The notes: generated from the sequence alone by a model not told the origin. 64,000 nucleotides of DNA from Magnetovibrio sp. (GCA_028281525.1 JANQJR010000036.1:1-64000), one strand, 5' to 3'. Numbered from the stretch's first letter, positions 29,614-40,032 are shown. Translations and numbers: made by a program.

Positions 29614-30321
29614 TTAATGGGGAATGGTGAAGGTTCCCGCCAAACCGTTTTCACCGACCCGAACCCGAAAGGCGTTGTCGTTTTGCGACCGGTCACGTTG
29701 GCGCACGAAGCGTGTGGTCTCGGTGTCGCGCGGTGGATTGACCGGCACTTGTGATGGATCCAGGGCGAACAAGACGTCGTCAAATGTCGCCATGCCCCAG
29801 GCATCCGACGGCCAAGCTAAGCCGGTGAAGTGATAATCACCGTCGTGGCACGACGCAATGGCCCAGAAAAACCCTTTGGATGACAGTTCGGTCCCCACCG
29901 CCGGCGGGCCGAAGGCGCCGTCGCGCGTCAAGGCGTCAATCAACGTATTCATTTCGCCGGACGTCAACGGCATCGACGTGGTTTCCCCGCGCCAGGGCTT
30001 GAGCAGATCGCGCACGCTTGAGATGGTGAAATTCGTCAAATCCGTCTCTCCGACCACGCGCACCTCCAGGTAGCCATCCGCGTAAAGATCGTAGGCGCGC
30101 ACCTGTTCGAGATACACACCGTTGTAGACCAACCTATAGCGGTCCGGCGCGCCGGGTCCGCAGCGGGCGCGGAAGTCGCCGCCTTCCAGATAGGAAAACC
30201 ACTGCAACTTGCGCTGGATGGGATCCTCAGTGGGGCCTTGGGACGCACAGCCGACCCCCACCAACACCAGAGCGGCCAGCACAGCGGCGATTTTAGCCGG
30301 CTTCGATGATTTCGAAGTCAT
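29614..30321 (-). CDS. Hypothetical lipoprotein
   Basis: Start placed at MTSKSSKPAKIAAVLAALVLVGVGCASQ (lipobox VGC); upstream part of listed ORF is antisense-like read-through of osmC region. Confidence 0.7.
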   Translation of the reverse strand: MTSKSSKPAKIAAVLAALVLVGVGCASQGPTEDPIQRKLQWFSYLEGGDFRARCGPGAPDRYRLVYNGVYLEQVRAYDLYADGYLEVRVVGETDLTNFTISSVRDLLKPWRGETTSMPLTSGEMNTLIDALTRDGAFGPPAVGTELSSKGFFWAIASCHDGDYHFTGLAWPSDAWGMATFDDVLFALDPSQVPVNPPRDTETTRFVRQRDRSQNDNAFRVRVGENGLAGTFTIPH

Positions 30322-30754
30322 GAGTGATCTCCGCCGTTTTGCCGAGCATGATGGAGGCGGAGCAATACTTCTCCGCCGACAACTGCACCGCACGCTCCAC
30401 CCGTTTGGGGTCGAGACCGCGCCCAGTGACCTTGAAGTGCACGTGCATATTGACGAACACTTTCGGCACCGTGTCGGCACGCTCCCCAGTGATGACGGCG
30501 ACACAGTCCGTCACCTCTTGGCGGGCCTTTTCCAAGATATTGATCACGTCGATGGAGGTACAGCCCCCCATGCCGACCATGAGCATTTCCATGGGGCGGA
30601 TGCCGCGATCTTCACCCCCGAAATCGGGGGAGCTGTCCATGATCACGCTATGGCCGCTATCCGCTGCGCCTTCGAAGGCGCGCCCACCCAGCCACTTCAC
30701 TTCTGCTTTCATGCTTCGTCCTCGAAAGTTCAGAGCCGGATTTGACTGTAGCAA
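30293..30754 (-). CDS. OsmC family protein
   Basis: RPMEMLMVGMGGCTSIDVINILEKARQ, FKVTGRGLDPKRVERAVQLSAEKYCSASIMLGKTAEITHDFEI. Confidence 0.92.
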   Translation of the reverse strand: MLQSNPALNFRGRSMKAEVKWLGGRAFEGAADSGHSVIMDSSPDFGGEDRGIRPMEMLMVGMGGCTSIDVINILEKARQEVTDCVAVITGERADTVPKVFVNMHVHFKVTGRGLDPKRVERAVQLSAEKYCSASIMLGKTAEITHDFEIIEAG

Positions 30755-30800
30755 ATCCGGCTCCGTTACGGTGGAGTTTAATGTGTATCTGCAACGTTTC

Positions 30801-31505
30801 TTACGGCAGGTCCAGAACCGTCACCTCCGCGTCTTCAAGCGCGCGGATGGTCAGCCCTTCCTGATCGGAAATGGCAGCAGCACCCCGCTCCGGCACGCGT
30901 ACGCCGTTGACTTCGATCTCACCTTTGGCCGGGACCACATAGGCCCGGCGTCCGGCGTCCAAATCGACCGTCGCCTCTTGTCCGGCATTCAGGATCGCCG
31001 CCAGAAACGTGACGTCTTGATGGATGAACAAGGCGTCTTCGTGTTCTTGACCATGGCGGCCAGAAACCAACGTGACGAAGCCGTCACTGGCGTGGTCCCG
31101 GTCAAAGGTACGTGTATCCCACCGGGGCGTATGACCTTTTGCGTCGGGCTTCACCCAAATCTGAAACAAATCCAGATCCTCGTCTTCCAAATTGTATTCG
31201 GAATGGCGGATGCCGGTTCCGGCGCTCATCACTTGGACCTGACCGGCCGTGGTCCGACCACGGTTGCCCAAATTGTCTTCATGGCTGACCGCACCCCGGC
31301 GCACATAGGTGATGATTTCCATGTCACGGTGCCCGTGCAGCGGAAAACCGGTGCCGGCCTTGACGTGATCGTCATTCCACACCCGAAGCAGCCCAAAGCC
31401 CATGCGCTGGGGGTCGTGGTAATCTGCAAAACTGAAATGGTGGCGCGCGTCCAACCAACCATGGTCGGCATGGCCAAATTCACTGAACGGCGTGACGGTA
31501 ATCAT
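30801..31505 (-). CDS. Pirin family protein (bicupin, YhaK-like)
   Basis: FSEFGHADHGWLDARHHFSFADYHDPQRMGFGLLRVWNDD, GTGFPLHGHRDMEIITYVRRGAVSHEDN. Confidence 0.94.
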   Translation of the reverse strand: MITVTPFSEFGHADHGWLDARHHFSFADYHDPQRMGFGLLRVWNDDHVKAGTGFPLHGHRDMEIITYVRRGAVSHEDNLGNRGRTTAGQVQVMSAGTGIRHSEYNLEDEDLDLFQIWVKPDAKGHTPRWDTRTFDRDHASDGFVTLVSGRHGQEHEDALFIHQDVTFLAAILNAGQEATVDLDAGRRAYVVPAKGEIEVNGVRVPERGAAAISDQEGLTIRALEDAEVTVLDLP

Positions 31506-31634
31506 GACGAACTCCTTTCTCGTTTGGGAGATGGGGATGTCTCCCTGCTCTTACCCATCAATTTAAGCGCCGCTTCACACTTGAACAATTGGGCCAAATT
31601 GAACAATACTGTTTCAAAATAGGAAACTGTTACG

Positions 31635-32552
31635 ATGGATCTGCTTTCCGGCATCAAGGCCTTCGTCACCACGGTGGACCAGGGCAGTTTTTCCCAGGCC
31701 GCCCGCGAACTGGGGGCCAGCAAGGCCACGGTCTCCAAACAGGTGGCGGGGTTGGAAGATCATCTGCGGGTGCGGCTGTTGCATCGCACCACCCGCAAAC
31801 TGAACCTGACCGACGAAGGCCGGCTGTATGTGGAGCGCGCCCGCAAGATTCTCGAAGACTTGGAAGACGCGGAAGACGCGATCTCTCCCAGCGGAGCGGA
31901 ACCGCGCGGACGGCTGCGCATCAGCGCGCCGCACACTTTCGGAGCTATGCATCTGTCCCAGGTCCTGGCCGCGTTCGCAGAGCGTTATCCCTTGGTCCAC
32001 TTGGATATCGAGTTCGCCGACCGCTTGGTCAATTTGGTGGACGAAGGTTACGATGTGGCTGTGCGCATTTCCAAACTCCAAGACTCAAGCCTCATCGCCC
32101 GGCGCATTGCGCCGGTGGCCATGACGCTGTGCGCCGCGCCGGGCTATTGGCAGGTTCACGGCAAACCCAGCCACCCACGCGACCTCGGCGCACACAAGGC
32201 CATTATCTATTCTTACCTTTCAACCCCCGGCGAATGGCAGTTCCGCGAAGCCGGAAAGACCTTCAGTGTGAAGGTCGGGGGAAACCTCACCACCAACAAC
32301 GATGTGGTGCTCCGTTCCGCCGCCGTTCAGGGGCTGGGTATTTTCTATGGTCCCCAGTTCATCGTCAGCCACGCCCTCTATAAAGGTAAGCTGGAAACCG
32401 CCCTGGAGGATTTTTGCGCGGACCCCTTGGCTGTTTATGCGCTCTATCCGTCCAACCGCAATCTTTCGCCCAAAGTCCGCGCTTTCGTGGATTTTTTGGT
32501 GGAATGGTTCCGCCACACACCCGACTGGGAACAGACGGAGAGCACACTGTAG
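31635..32552 (+). CDS. LysR family transcriptional regulator
   Basis: N-terminal wHTH LSGIKAFVTTVDQGSFSQAARELGASKATVSKQVAGLEDHLRVRLLHRTTRKLNLT; divergent from pirin gene. Confidence 0.95.
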   Translation: MDLLSGIKAFVTTVDQGSFSQAARELGASKATVSKQVAGLEDHLRVRLLHRTTRKLNLTDEGRLYVERARKILEDLEDAEDAISPSGAEPRGRLRISAPHTFGAMHLSQVLAAFAERYPLVHLDIEFADRLVNLVDEGYDVAVRISKLQDSSLIARRIAPVAMTLCAAPGYWQVHGKPSHPRDLGAHKAIIYSYLSTPGEWQFREAGKTFSVKVGGNLTTNNDVVLRSAAVQGLGIFYGPQFIVSHALYKGKLETALEDFCADPLAVYALYPSNRNLSPKVRAFVDFLVEWFRHTPDWEQTESTL

Positions 32553-32703
32553 GGTTATAAAACTGCCGTTTCTGAGGCGGAAAAAGGGCGCTTCACGCAT
32601 ATTTGTGCATTTTTTGCTTTTTTTCCGCCCATGCGCATACCTATATCTGCACTGATGGTAGGGGGTTTCGAAAGGCTAACCGCGAAGGGGCACCGGTAAT
32701 ATC

Positions 32704-33300
32704 ATGGGCAAACGTCTTCAAGAAAAGCTGGATTTCCCGATTGAGCAAGAGTTCGGTGAGCCGGCTTTGGACTTACCCGTATCTCTGGATGGGCGCACCT
32801 ATTGCGGCGAGTTGGATATCCGAATCGACCGCGCTGGGACGTGGTTCTACAATGGCACGCCCATCAACCGCCACGAAATGGTGTGCCTGTTCTCATCCAT
32901 TCTGGCCCGCGCCGAAGATGGGGTGTACTGGTTGATTTCGCCAAGCGAAATGGGCCGCATCGAAGTCGAGGACGCGCCGCTTCTGATCATCGAGATGTTC
33001 AGTCACGGTTCTGGCGAAGACCAGGTCCTGAGCTTTTGCACGAATGTGGACAAACTGGTCACCATTTCGGAAGATACGCCCATCCTGATGCAGACCAGCC
33101 CGGCCACGGGGGAAATGACGCCTTATGTCATTTTGCCCGACAATATCGAAGCCCGCGTGGAACGTTCCGTTTATTACGAACTTGTGGATCGTGGTGAGGT
33201 CATGGATCTGGGTGACGAAGAAATCTTCGGCGTTTGGAGTTCCGGCTCTTTTTTTCCATTGGGCTCATTGGAGGAAACACACCGGGACACCGATGCTTAA
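32704..33300 (+). CDS. DUF1285-like conserved hypothetical protein
   Basis: ELDIRIDRAGTWFYNGTPINRHEMVCLFSSILARAEDGVYWLISPSEMGRIEVEDAP. Confidence 0.8.
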   Translation: MGKRLQEKLDFPIEQEFGEPALDLPVSLDGRTYCGELDIRIDRAGTWFYNGTPINRHEMVCLFSSILARAEDGVYWLISPSEMGRIEVEDAPLLIIEMFSHGSGEDQVLSFCTNVDKLVTISEDTPILMQTSPATGEMTPYVILPDNIEARVERSVYYELVDRGEVMDLGDEEIFGVWSSGSFFPLGSLEETHRDTDA

Positions 33301-33324
33301 GCCATCACTGTCCCGAGGTTTTGC

Positions 33325-33957
33325 ATGAAGCTCGATCGCGATTGGATTATCCAGCGCATCTCAAATTCCGCCACTGAAACCATCACGCCCAACGAACACG
33401 GCGATCACGACCTCAATCCCGATCTGCGTCCGCACCAACCCCTGCGCCAAGCCGCGGTGCTGATCGGTTTGGTGGAGCACCAGACGGGGTTGAGCGTCCT
33501 GCTGACCCAACGCACCGACCACCTGCAACATCACCCCGGCCAGATCAGCTTTCCCGGCGGCCACGTCGAAGAGCAAGACGATGACGCCGTCGCGACGGCG
33601 TTACGTGAAACGGAAGAAGAAATCGGTCTGGATCGCGCCCACATGGACGTATTGGGGCGGCTGCGCACCTATATTACGCGGACCGGCTTCGCCGTTACGC
33701 CCGTGGTGGCGCTGGTCAAGCCGCCGTTCGAACTGAACCCCGACCCCCACGAAGTCGCAGAGGTATTCGAGGTGCCGCTGGCGTTTCTCATGAATCCCGA
33801 CAACCACCAAAAGCACCTGCGTGAATTCGAAGGTACACCACGCTACTTTTACGCCATGCCCTATCAGGACTATTATATCTGGGGTGCGACGGCGGGGATG
33901 ATCTTGGATCTCTATCAAACCCTGATGGAGAATCAACCGCCGGCGTCATACGTTTGA
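33325..33957 (+). CDS. NUDIX hydrolase (CoA pyrophosphatase-like)
   Basis: Nudix box GGHVEEQDDDAVATALRETEEEIGL; LTQRTDHLQHHPGQISFPGG. Confidence 0.93.
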   Translation: MKLDRDWIIQRISNSATETITPNEHGDHDLNPDLRPHQPLRQAAVLIGLVEHQTGLSVLLTQRTDHLQHHPGQISFPGGHVEEQDDDAVATALRETEEEIGLDRAHMDVLGRLRTYITRTGFAVTPVVALVKPPFELNPDPHEVAEVFEVPLAFLMNPDNHQKHLREFEGTPRYFYAMPYQDYYIWGATAGMILDLYQTLMENQPPASYV

Positions 33958-33979
33958 GCCTAATTTTGTTGGAGCGCAC

Positions 33980-34318
33980 ATGGTCCGCATATTCTTTACA
34001 TACATCCTGCCGCTGGCCCTCCCCACCCTGATGTACTTTGCATGGGTTGCCTGGGTCCGCAAAAAAGTCCAAGCCAAGCGCACCAAGGCCCAAGCCGAAG
34101 GGGTCGAGCATGTCGATGGCGACGATCCCGCCGACTACGATATCAAAACACCGTGGCTGCGTTTGATCCTGGCGGGAATCGGTTTGACGGCAGTGGGACT
34201 GGTATTAACGATGGTCGTGTTCGGCCAAAACGAACCGGGCAGCGTCTACCAGCCGCCGTATGTCAAGGAAGACGGAACCATTGTGCCCGGCCAGTACGTC
34301 GCCCCCAAAACCGAATAG
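33980..34318 (+). CDS. Small membrane protein (DUF6111-like)
   Basis: MVRIFFTYILPLALPTLMYFAWVAW; located between nudix and CCA transferase genes. Confidence 0.65.
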   Translation: MVRIFFTYILPLALPTLMYFAWVAWVRKKVQAKRTKAQAEGVEHVDGDDPADYDIKTPWLRLILAGIGLTAVGLVLTMVVFGQNEPGSVYQPPYVKEDGTIVPGQYVAPKTE

Positions 34319-34339
34319 CTTCTGGATAAGGCGGCGGAT

Positions 34340-35620
34340 GTGGAACCGACCGGATTGATTCCTCCCCAACCGTGGATGACCGCACCGGAAACCCGGACGG
34401 TGATGGACGCCTTTCGCGCGGCGGGCGCAGAGGCGCGCTTCATCGGCGGGTGCGTGCGTGACGCGATCCTGAAGCGGCCTTCCAAAGACATCGACATCGC
34501 AACCCCGGTGGAACCTGAAAAGGTTCTGGAGATTCTCGAATCTGCGGGCATCCATGCGATCCCCACGGGGATCAAACACGGCACGGTGACCGCCGTGGTC
34601 GGCCACCAGCATTTTGAAATCACCACACTGCGCGTCGATGTGGAAAGCTATGGCCGCCACGCCCGTGTCGCGTTTACCGATGACTGGACCCAAGACGCGG
34701 CGCGGCGCGATTTCACCATCAACGCCATGTCGTGCGACGAGGCTGGCAACATTTACGATCCCTACAACGGATTGGAAGACTTAGGGAGGGGCTGGGTGCG
34801 TTTCGTCGGTGACGCCGAACAGCGAATCGAGGAAGACGTGCTGCGCTTGCTGCGGTTCTTCCGCTTCTTCGCCGAATACGGCAAACCACCGATCAGCAGC
34901 AAGGGTCTGCTGGCCGCGCGCAAGCTGGCGCACCGCTTGCCGGAATTGTCGGGTGAACGGGTGCGCGGGGAATTGTTCCGCATTCTCACTGCGCCCAACC
35001 CCGCCGACACCGTCACCATGATGCGCGCGGAGCGGATATTGCACCATATTCTTCCCGAAGCTGGACATGTGGGGCAGCTGCGTATGGTGGCGTGGTTATT
35101 GGAACGAGCCATGAAGTTCGATGGCGTGGAGATCGACCCCGTACGACGGCTGGCGGCCTTGTTGGGCCCGGAACTGAAGCCTGAGCAAGTCCTCGCCGTC
35201 GCGGACCGCCTCAAGTTTTCCAAGCGCGAACGTAAGCACTTGGCGGATATGTGCGCCGCCAAGCCCGAAGTTCATCCGGATATCACGCCCAAGGCCCTAC
35301 ACATCGCCTGCGCCAATTTGGGCAACGCCATTGTCGTCGACCGCGCCTTATTGACGTGGGCGGACGAACTGGCGGAAGAGGCCCACTTGCCGTCGAATCG
35401 CACCGAAGCCTGGCGCGCGTTCATCGAAGCCGCCCTGAAGGTCGAGACCACTCCCTTCCCGCTGCAAGGCCGGGACGTCCTGGCATTGGGCGTATCCCAT
35501 GGCCCCCGGGTGGGACAACTTCTCAAACAGGTGGAAGCTTGGTGGCAAGATCGGGACTTCCGCCCCGGTCGGGAAGAGTGCTTGGACGAACTGCGCAAAA
35601 CCATCGATTCCGGCGCTTAG
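34340..35620 (+). CDS. CCA tRNA nucleotidyltransferase / poly(A) polymerase family
   Basis: ARFIGGCVRDAILKRPSKDIDIATP; RRDFTINAMSCDEAGNIYDPYNGLEDL; RIEEDVLRLLRFFRFFAEYG. Confidence 0.95.
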   Translation: MEPTGLIPPQPWMTAPETRTVMDAFRAAGAEARFIGGCVRDAILKRPSKDIDIATPVEPEKVLEILESAGIHAIPTGIKHGTVTAVVGHQHFEITTLRVDVESYGRHARVAFTDDWTQDAARRDFTINAMSCDEAGNIYDPYNGLEDLGRGWVRFVGDAEQRIEEDVLRLLRFFRFFAEYGKPPISSKGLLAARKLAHRLPELSGERVRGELFRILTAPNPADTVTMMRAERILHHILPEAGHVGQLRMVAWLLERAMKFDGVEIDPVRRLAALLGPELKPEQVLAVADRLKFSKRERKHLADMCAAKPEVHPDITPKALHIACANLGNAIVVDRALLTWADELAEEAHLPSNRTEAWRAFIEAALKVETTPFPLQGRDVLALGVSHGPRVGQLLKQVEAWWQDRDFRPGREECLDELRKTIDSGA

Positions 35621-35637
35621 GGCCAGGCCCTAAGCCC

Positions 35638-36099
35638 TCAAGCGGGAAACGCACCGGTCTGGCGCAGCGCCTCGCCCAATACCATCGCGCCCGCCACGGC
35701 AACGTTCAGGGACCGCGCACCCGCCGACATGGGAATCGTCAAGCGCGCATCCGCTGCGTCGTGCACGTCTTGCGGCACGCCCGCGCTTTCGGAGCCCAGC
35801 AGCAATACATCGTTCTCGCCAAACGCAAAATCCGTGTAAATATTCGCTCTTTTGGTGGTGAGCAGCACCAGACGCCGGCCCTCTTGCCCTTGGCGCAGGG
35901 CGTAAAAGGCATCCCACGACACATGACGGACCACTCGGTCCAAATCCAGATAATCCATGGCCGAGCGCCTGAGGTGACGGTCGGAAAACACGAACCCGCA
36001 CGGCTCGATGATATCGACGGCCAAATCCAAACACGCGGCGGTCCTGAGAAGGGTTCCGGTGTTCTGGGGAATATCTGGCTGATAAAGGGCTAAGTTCAT
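35638..36099 (-). CDS. trmL: tRNA (cytidine(34)-2'-O)-methyltransferase (SPOUT)
   Basis: MNLALYQPDIPQNTGTLLRTAACLDLAVDIIEPCGF; LLLGSESAGVPQDVHDAADARLTIPM; start moved downstream of listed ORF start. Confidence 0.93.
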   Translation of the reverse strand: MNLALYQPDIPQNTGTLLRTAACLDLAVDIIEPCGFVFSDRHLRRSAMDYLDLDRVVRHVSWDAFYALRQGQEGRRLVLLTTKRANIYTDFAFGENDVLLLGSESAGVPQDVHDAADARLTIPMSAGARSLNVAVAGAMVLGEALRQTGAFPA

Positions 36100-36212
36100 G
36101 ATTCTCAAGCTTTGATCGATTATATTTCGCACCCGCAAAACGATTATATTAGAAGGGTTTGATTTTTTCCCTTTTTTCTAGTGTGGATTTCTTATATACC
36201 GTTTGCCGAGAT

Positions 36213-36297
36213 CGGGCGGCACATTTTCATGTGCCAGCCCGGTTTATGTTGTGCAGGGCAGCTATACGGTCGGCGAAAATGCCGTCCGGGGGACGGA
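36213..36297 (+). promoter_or_regulatory. Candidate structured leader upstream of petABC
   Basis: CGGGC-GGCACAT-TTTC-ATGTGCC-A-GCCCG hairpin (36213-36241) and overlapping CGGC-GAAAAT-GCCG / CCGTCC-GGG-GGACGG hairpins (36271-36296). Confidence 0.4.
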
Positions 36298-36381
36298 AAA
36301 GTCACCCTTTCCCGCCTTTATAAAAGCAGCCCGCTTGAGCTGTGACTAGAGCCTGTGACCAAGGTCAGGAAAGGCGTCATC

Positions 36382-36930
36382 ATGACGGATAATCCCACAA
36401 ACACTGCAGAAGGCGTTGACGCCCCGCGTCGCGACTTTCTTCTGATTTCCACCACCACGCTGGGCGTGGCGGGTGTCGCCATGGCAGCATGGCCTTTCAT
36501 CCATTCCATCAATCCCGCAAAGGACGTTTTGGCCCTGGCTTCGACCGAGGTCGACCTGTCCGCCATCGAAGAAGGCATGGCCATCACCGTCCTGTGGCGC
36601 GGCAAGCCGGTTTTCATCCGCCACCGCACGGCGGAAGAAATCAAGGCCGCCGAAGACGTCGATGTGGCCGATTTGCGCGATCCCCAGTCGGATGCGGACC
36701 GCGTTCAAAAGCCCCAGTGGCTGGTGGCCATCGGCGTTTGCACGCACCTGGGTTGCATCCCGGCCGGCCAAGCGATCGGTGACGTCAAGGGCGAATATGA
36801 TGGCTGGTATTGCCCCTGCCACGGCTCGCACTACGACACGTCTGGGCGTATCCGCAAGGGCCCGGCGCCGTTCAACCTGCCAATTCCTCCGTACACGTTT
36901 ACGGAAGAATCCATGATTGTGATTGGGTGA
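36382..36930 (+). CDS. petA: Ubiquinol-cytochrome c reductase iron-sulfur (Rieske) subunit
   Basis: [25 protein letters not shown] Tat-like anchor; CTHLGCIP and [20 protein letters not shown] Rieske motifs. Confidence 0.97.
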   Translation: MTDNPTNTAEGVDAPRRDFLLISTTTLGVAGVAMAAWPFIHSINPAKDVLALASTEVDLSAIEEGMAITVLWRGKPVFIRHRTAEEIKAAEDVDVADLRDPQSDADRVQKPQWLVAIGVCTHLGCIPAGQAIGDVKGEYDGWYCPCHGSHYDTSGRIRKGPAPFNLPIPPYTFTEESMIVIG

Positions 36931-36938
36931 GGCCGACC

Positions 36939-38183
36939 ATGAAACGTACGCAAAGCTCGAACCGCTTGGTTCAATGGATTGACGACCGGCTTCCGATTTT
37001 CACCTACGCCGATCACAACGTCATCGCTTATCCCACGCCGAAGAACCTGAACTACTGGTGGAACTACGGTTCGCTCGCCGGCATCATTCTGGTGATCATG
37101 CTGGTCACCGGCATCTTCCTGGCGATGAACTACCAGCCGCACGCCGATGTGGCGTTCGCCAGCGTGGAACGCATCGTGCGCGACGTAAATTACGGGTGGC
37201 TGTTGCGCTACCTGCACACGAACGGCGCGTCCATGTTCTTCATCGTCGTTTACATTCACATGTTCCGCGGCATGTACTACGGTTCGTATAAAGCTCCGCG
37301 CGAACTTCTGTGGATGATCGGCGTGACCATTTACCTGATCATGATGGCCACCGCCTTCATGGGTTACGTTCTGCCTTGGGGCCAGATGAGCTTCTGGGGC
37401 GCGACCGTGATCACCAACCTGTTCTCCGCCTTCCCCTGGGTCGGCGATTACATCGTGACCTGGATCTGGGGCGGCTTCTCGGTCGACGTGCCAACCATCA
37501 ACCGCTTCTTCGTGTGGCACTACCTGCTGCCGATGGTCTTGGTGATGGTGGTGGTGATCCACTTGTGGGCGCTGCACGTGCACAAATCCAACAACCCGCT
37601 GGGCATCGACATCAAGACCCCGCAGGACATGATGCCGTTCCACCCGTTCTACACCATCAAGGACCTGTTCGGTCTGGGCCTGTTCATGATCTTCTTCATG
37701 TACTTCGTGTTCTTCAACCCGAACTTCTTCGGCGAACCGGAGAACTACATCCCGGCCAACCCGATGGTGACCCCGCCGCACATCGTGCCGGAATGGTACT
37801 TCCTGCCGTTCTACGCGATCCTGCGCGCCGTCGAAAGCAAGCTGGGCGGCGTGCTGTTGATGTTCGCGGGCGTGCTGATCCTGTATGTCCTGCCGTGGCT
37901 GGATACGTCCAAGGTCCGCTCCGCGACCTACCGTCCCATCTACAAGCAGATGTTCTGGATCTTCTTCCTGAACTGCATCTTCCTGGGCTACATCGGCTTC
38001 CACGCACCGACCGACCTGCTTTTGGGTATGGAAATGCTGTACTGGGGCCAGATCGCCACGGCCTATTACTTCGCACACTTCCTCATTCTGATGCCGTTGT
38101 TGGGCAAGTTTGAAAAAACCAAGCCGCTGCCCAACTCCATCTTCGAAGAAGTGTCGAAAAAATGCCGCGCGAAGGAGGACTGA
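36939..38183 (+). CDS. petB: Cytochrome b
   Basis: [65 protein letters not shown]; start placed at 36939. Confidence 0.97.
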   Translation: MKRTQSSNRLVQWIDDRLPIFTYADHNVIAYPTPKNLNYWWNYGSLAGIILVIMLVTGIFLAMNYQPHADVAFASVERIVRDVNYGWLLRYLHTNGASMFFIVVYIHMFRGMYYGSYKAPRELLWMIGVTIYLIMMATAFMGYVLPWGQMSFWGATVITNLFSAFPWVGDYIVTWIWGGFSVDVPTINRFFVWHYLLPMVLVMVVVIHLWALHVHKSNNPLGIDIKTPQDMMPFHPFYTIKDLFGLGLFMIFFMYFVFFNPNFFGEPENYIPANPMVTPPHIVPEWYFLPFYAILRAVESKLGGVLLMFAGVLILYVLPWLDTSKVRSATYRPIYKQMFWIFFLNCIFLGYIGFHAPTDLLLGMEMLYWGQIATAYYFAHFLILMPLLGKFEKTKPLPNSIFEEVSKKCRAKED

Positions 38184-38186
38184 TCC

Positions 38187-39035
38187 ATGCGTAAACTGAT
38201 CATTTCGACCGCATTGGGCCTAAGCCTTGCAGTCTCCGCGACCATCTCCACTGGGGCGCACGCCGCTGGCGCCGCGGTCAAACCCATCGATATGAGCTGG
38301 TCCTGGGAAGGCATGTTCGGCACTTTCAACCGCGAAGATGTCAAAAAGGGCGGCCAGATTTTCTTCGAAGTCTGCAACGCTTGCCATTCCATGGACATGG
38401 TGGCGTATCGCAACCTGGTCGATATCGGCTGGAGCGAAGACGAAGCCAAGGAAGTGGCCGCGCAGTACGAAGTCGAAGACGGCCCCAACGACGAAGGCGA
38501 GATGTTCGTGCGTCCCGCCCGTCTGTCGGACCGCATCGTCGCGCCGTACCCGAACGAAAAGGCAGCCCGCTTTGCCAACGGTGGCGCCTACCCGCCGGAT
38601 CTGTCGGTCATCACCAAGGCCCGCAAGAACGGCCCGGATTACCTTTACTCGCTCCTGGTGGGCTATCAGGATGAGGCTCCGGAAGGCTTCGAGCTGGCCG
38701 AAGGCACCAACTACAACGACTACTTCCCGGGCCACCAGATCTTCATGGCGCAGCCGCTTTACGGCGAAAGCGTGGAATTCCCGGACGGCTCTTATGCCAG
38801 CCTGGAAGAGGAAGCCAAGTACATCACGACTTTCCTCGCTTGGGCGGCCGAGCCGGAGCTCGAAGAGCGCAAGTCTCTCGGCATCAAGGTGCTGCTGTAC
38901 TTGATCGTTCTGACGGCGATGCTGTATGCGCTCAAGAAACGCATCTGGAGCCGTATCTGCTTGGACGAGTACACCCACGGGCCGTACGAAGAGCAGTACC
39001 AGAAGGATCTGGACAAGCACAAAATGCCGGGCTAA
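38187..39035 (+). CDS. petC: Cytochrome c1
   Basis: Signal peptide, CNACHSMDMVAYRNL heme motif, ARKNGPDYLYSLLVGY, C-terminal TM anchor. Confidence 0.97.
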   Translation: MRKLIISTALGLSLAVSATISTGAHAAGAAVKPIDMSWSWEGMFGTFNREDVKKGGQIFFEVCNACHSMDMVAYRNLVDIGWSEDEAKEVAAQYEVEDGPNDEGEMFVRPARLSDRIVAPYPNEKAARFANGGAYPPDLSVITKARKNGPDYLYSLLVGYQDEAPEGFELAEGTNYNDYFPGHQIFMAQPLYGESVEFPDGSYASLEEEAKYITTFLAWAAEPELEERKSLGIKVLLYLIVLTAMLYALKKRIWSRICLDEYTHGPYEEQYQKDLDKHKMPG

Positions 39036-39058
39036 CGCTCAGCATCCAAGCTGCTGAA

Positions 39059-39097
39059 AACAAACCCCCGCCTTACTCGGCGGGGGTTTTTGTTTGA
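39059..39097 (+). terminator. Intrinsic terminator after petC
   Basis: AACAAACCCCCGCC-TTACT-CGGCGGGGGTTTTTGTTT. Confidence 0.9.
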
Positions 39098-39176
39098 TCA
39101 AACGTCAATATGGCGATGTCGATTTTTAGGTGATAGCGTGCAATTCTTGTGTGTTCCCGCCATACGCAAAGAGAGG

Positions 39177-39965
39177 GTGCCCTTGCGACACTTCACCCCC
39201 CTGATCATGGCCTCCCTGCTCCCCATTTTGGGTTGCACGATGCCGGGGGATTTGGCCGAAGGCGTTGACCTGGTGGAAGGGCGGCTCGTTCAGACCTTGA
39301 TTGACGAGGACTGTGGGGACTTCGTTATGCGTGATCATGACGGCAACGTCCTGTATCGCAAAGATGTAAAGAGTGACGATATTGCGATTCTTGAGATTTC
39401 AGATTTGCCGGATGGCGGACGCTTGGCCTGGTTTCGTGTACACGCGAGGGAATTCAAGTTCAGCTACCATCCACACTACGGCATGGTGACATGTGGAGAG
39501 ATACACCCAGGTGAGCTTTACGATTCTACATATACCCATCCTTCCCGCATTCTTATGAATCATGGCGGGAACCCCAAATTGTACGAGCCCGTTCTTGCCG
39601 AGATACGACGAAGGCAAGAGGAAGTGAACAGAAGGTTTTACGAAAAACTGCGTAAGTCACGCACGCTCGACGCCACATTCCCGATCCGCGTGAAGTGGAA
39701 CGGCATAGCGGGCGAGATACGCGGCACCATCCGCGAAGTGCGGGTCGGTTCCGAAGGCACCATGGTCATCGAACTGCCGAGAAGTATGGAAAGCACCTGC
39801 ACCGGGACATACAGCTACACCGGCCATAACGTCGGCACTTGGAATGTCACCTGTCCGGACAATCTGACGGCCTCAGGCACCTTCAAATCCGGCGCAGGCG
39901 CACATGGCAAAGGCATCGACAATGCGGGCCGGAAGGTGACATATACCATCGATGTGAAGAACTGA
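39177..39965 (+). CDS. Hypothetical lipoprotein with small C-terminal cysteine domain
   Basis: GTG start giving VPLRHFTPLIMASLLPILGCTMPG (lipobox LGC); C-terminal STCTGTYSYTGHNVGTWNVTCPDNLTASGTFKSGAGAHGKGIDNAGR. Confidence 0.65.
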   Translation: MPLRHFTPLIMASLLPILGCTMPGDLAEGVDLVEGRLVQTLIDEDCGDFVMRDHDGNVLYRKDVKSDDIAILEISDLPDGGRLAWFRVHAREFKFSYHPHYGMVTCGEIHPGELYDSTYTHPSRILMNHGGNPKLYEPVLAEIRRRQEEVNRRFYEKLRKSRTLDATFPIRVKWNGIAGEIRGTIREVRVGSEGTMVIELPRSMESTCTGTYSYTGHNVGTWNVTCPDNLTASGTFKSGAGAHGKGIDNAGRKVTYTIDVKN

Positions 39966-40032
39966 ACGTGTCCCCGTTCATAGGCCCTCTTTCGCATGCG
40001 GCCTTTTGCCGGAGATCGAGCAAGGCGGGCGC

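Noticed and set aside
36831-38078. 415-aa minus-strand ORF opposite cytochrome b
   Set aside because: Low-complexity His/Glu/Gln/Asp-rich antisense frame of petB.
39092-39103. GTTTGATCAAAC palindrome as an FNR/NtrC-type site
   Set aside because: 12-bp palindrome overlaps the petC terminator tail and lacks the TTGAT-N4-ATCAA spacing.
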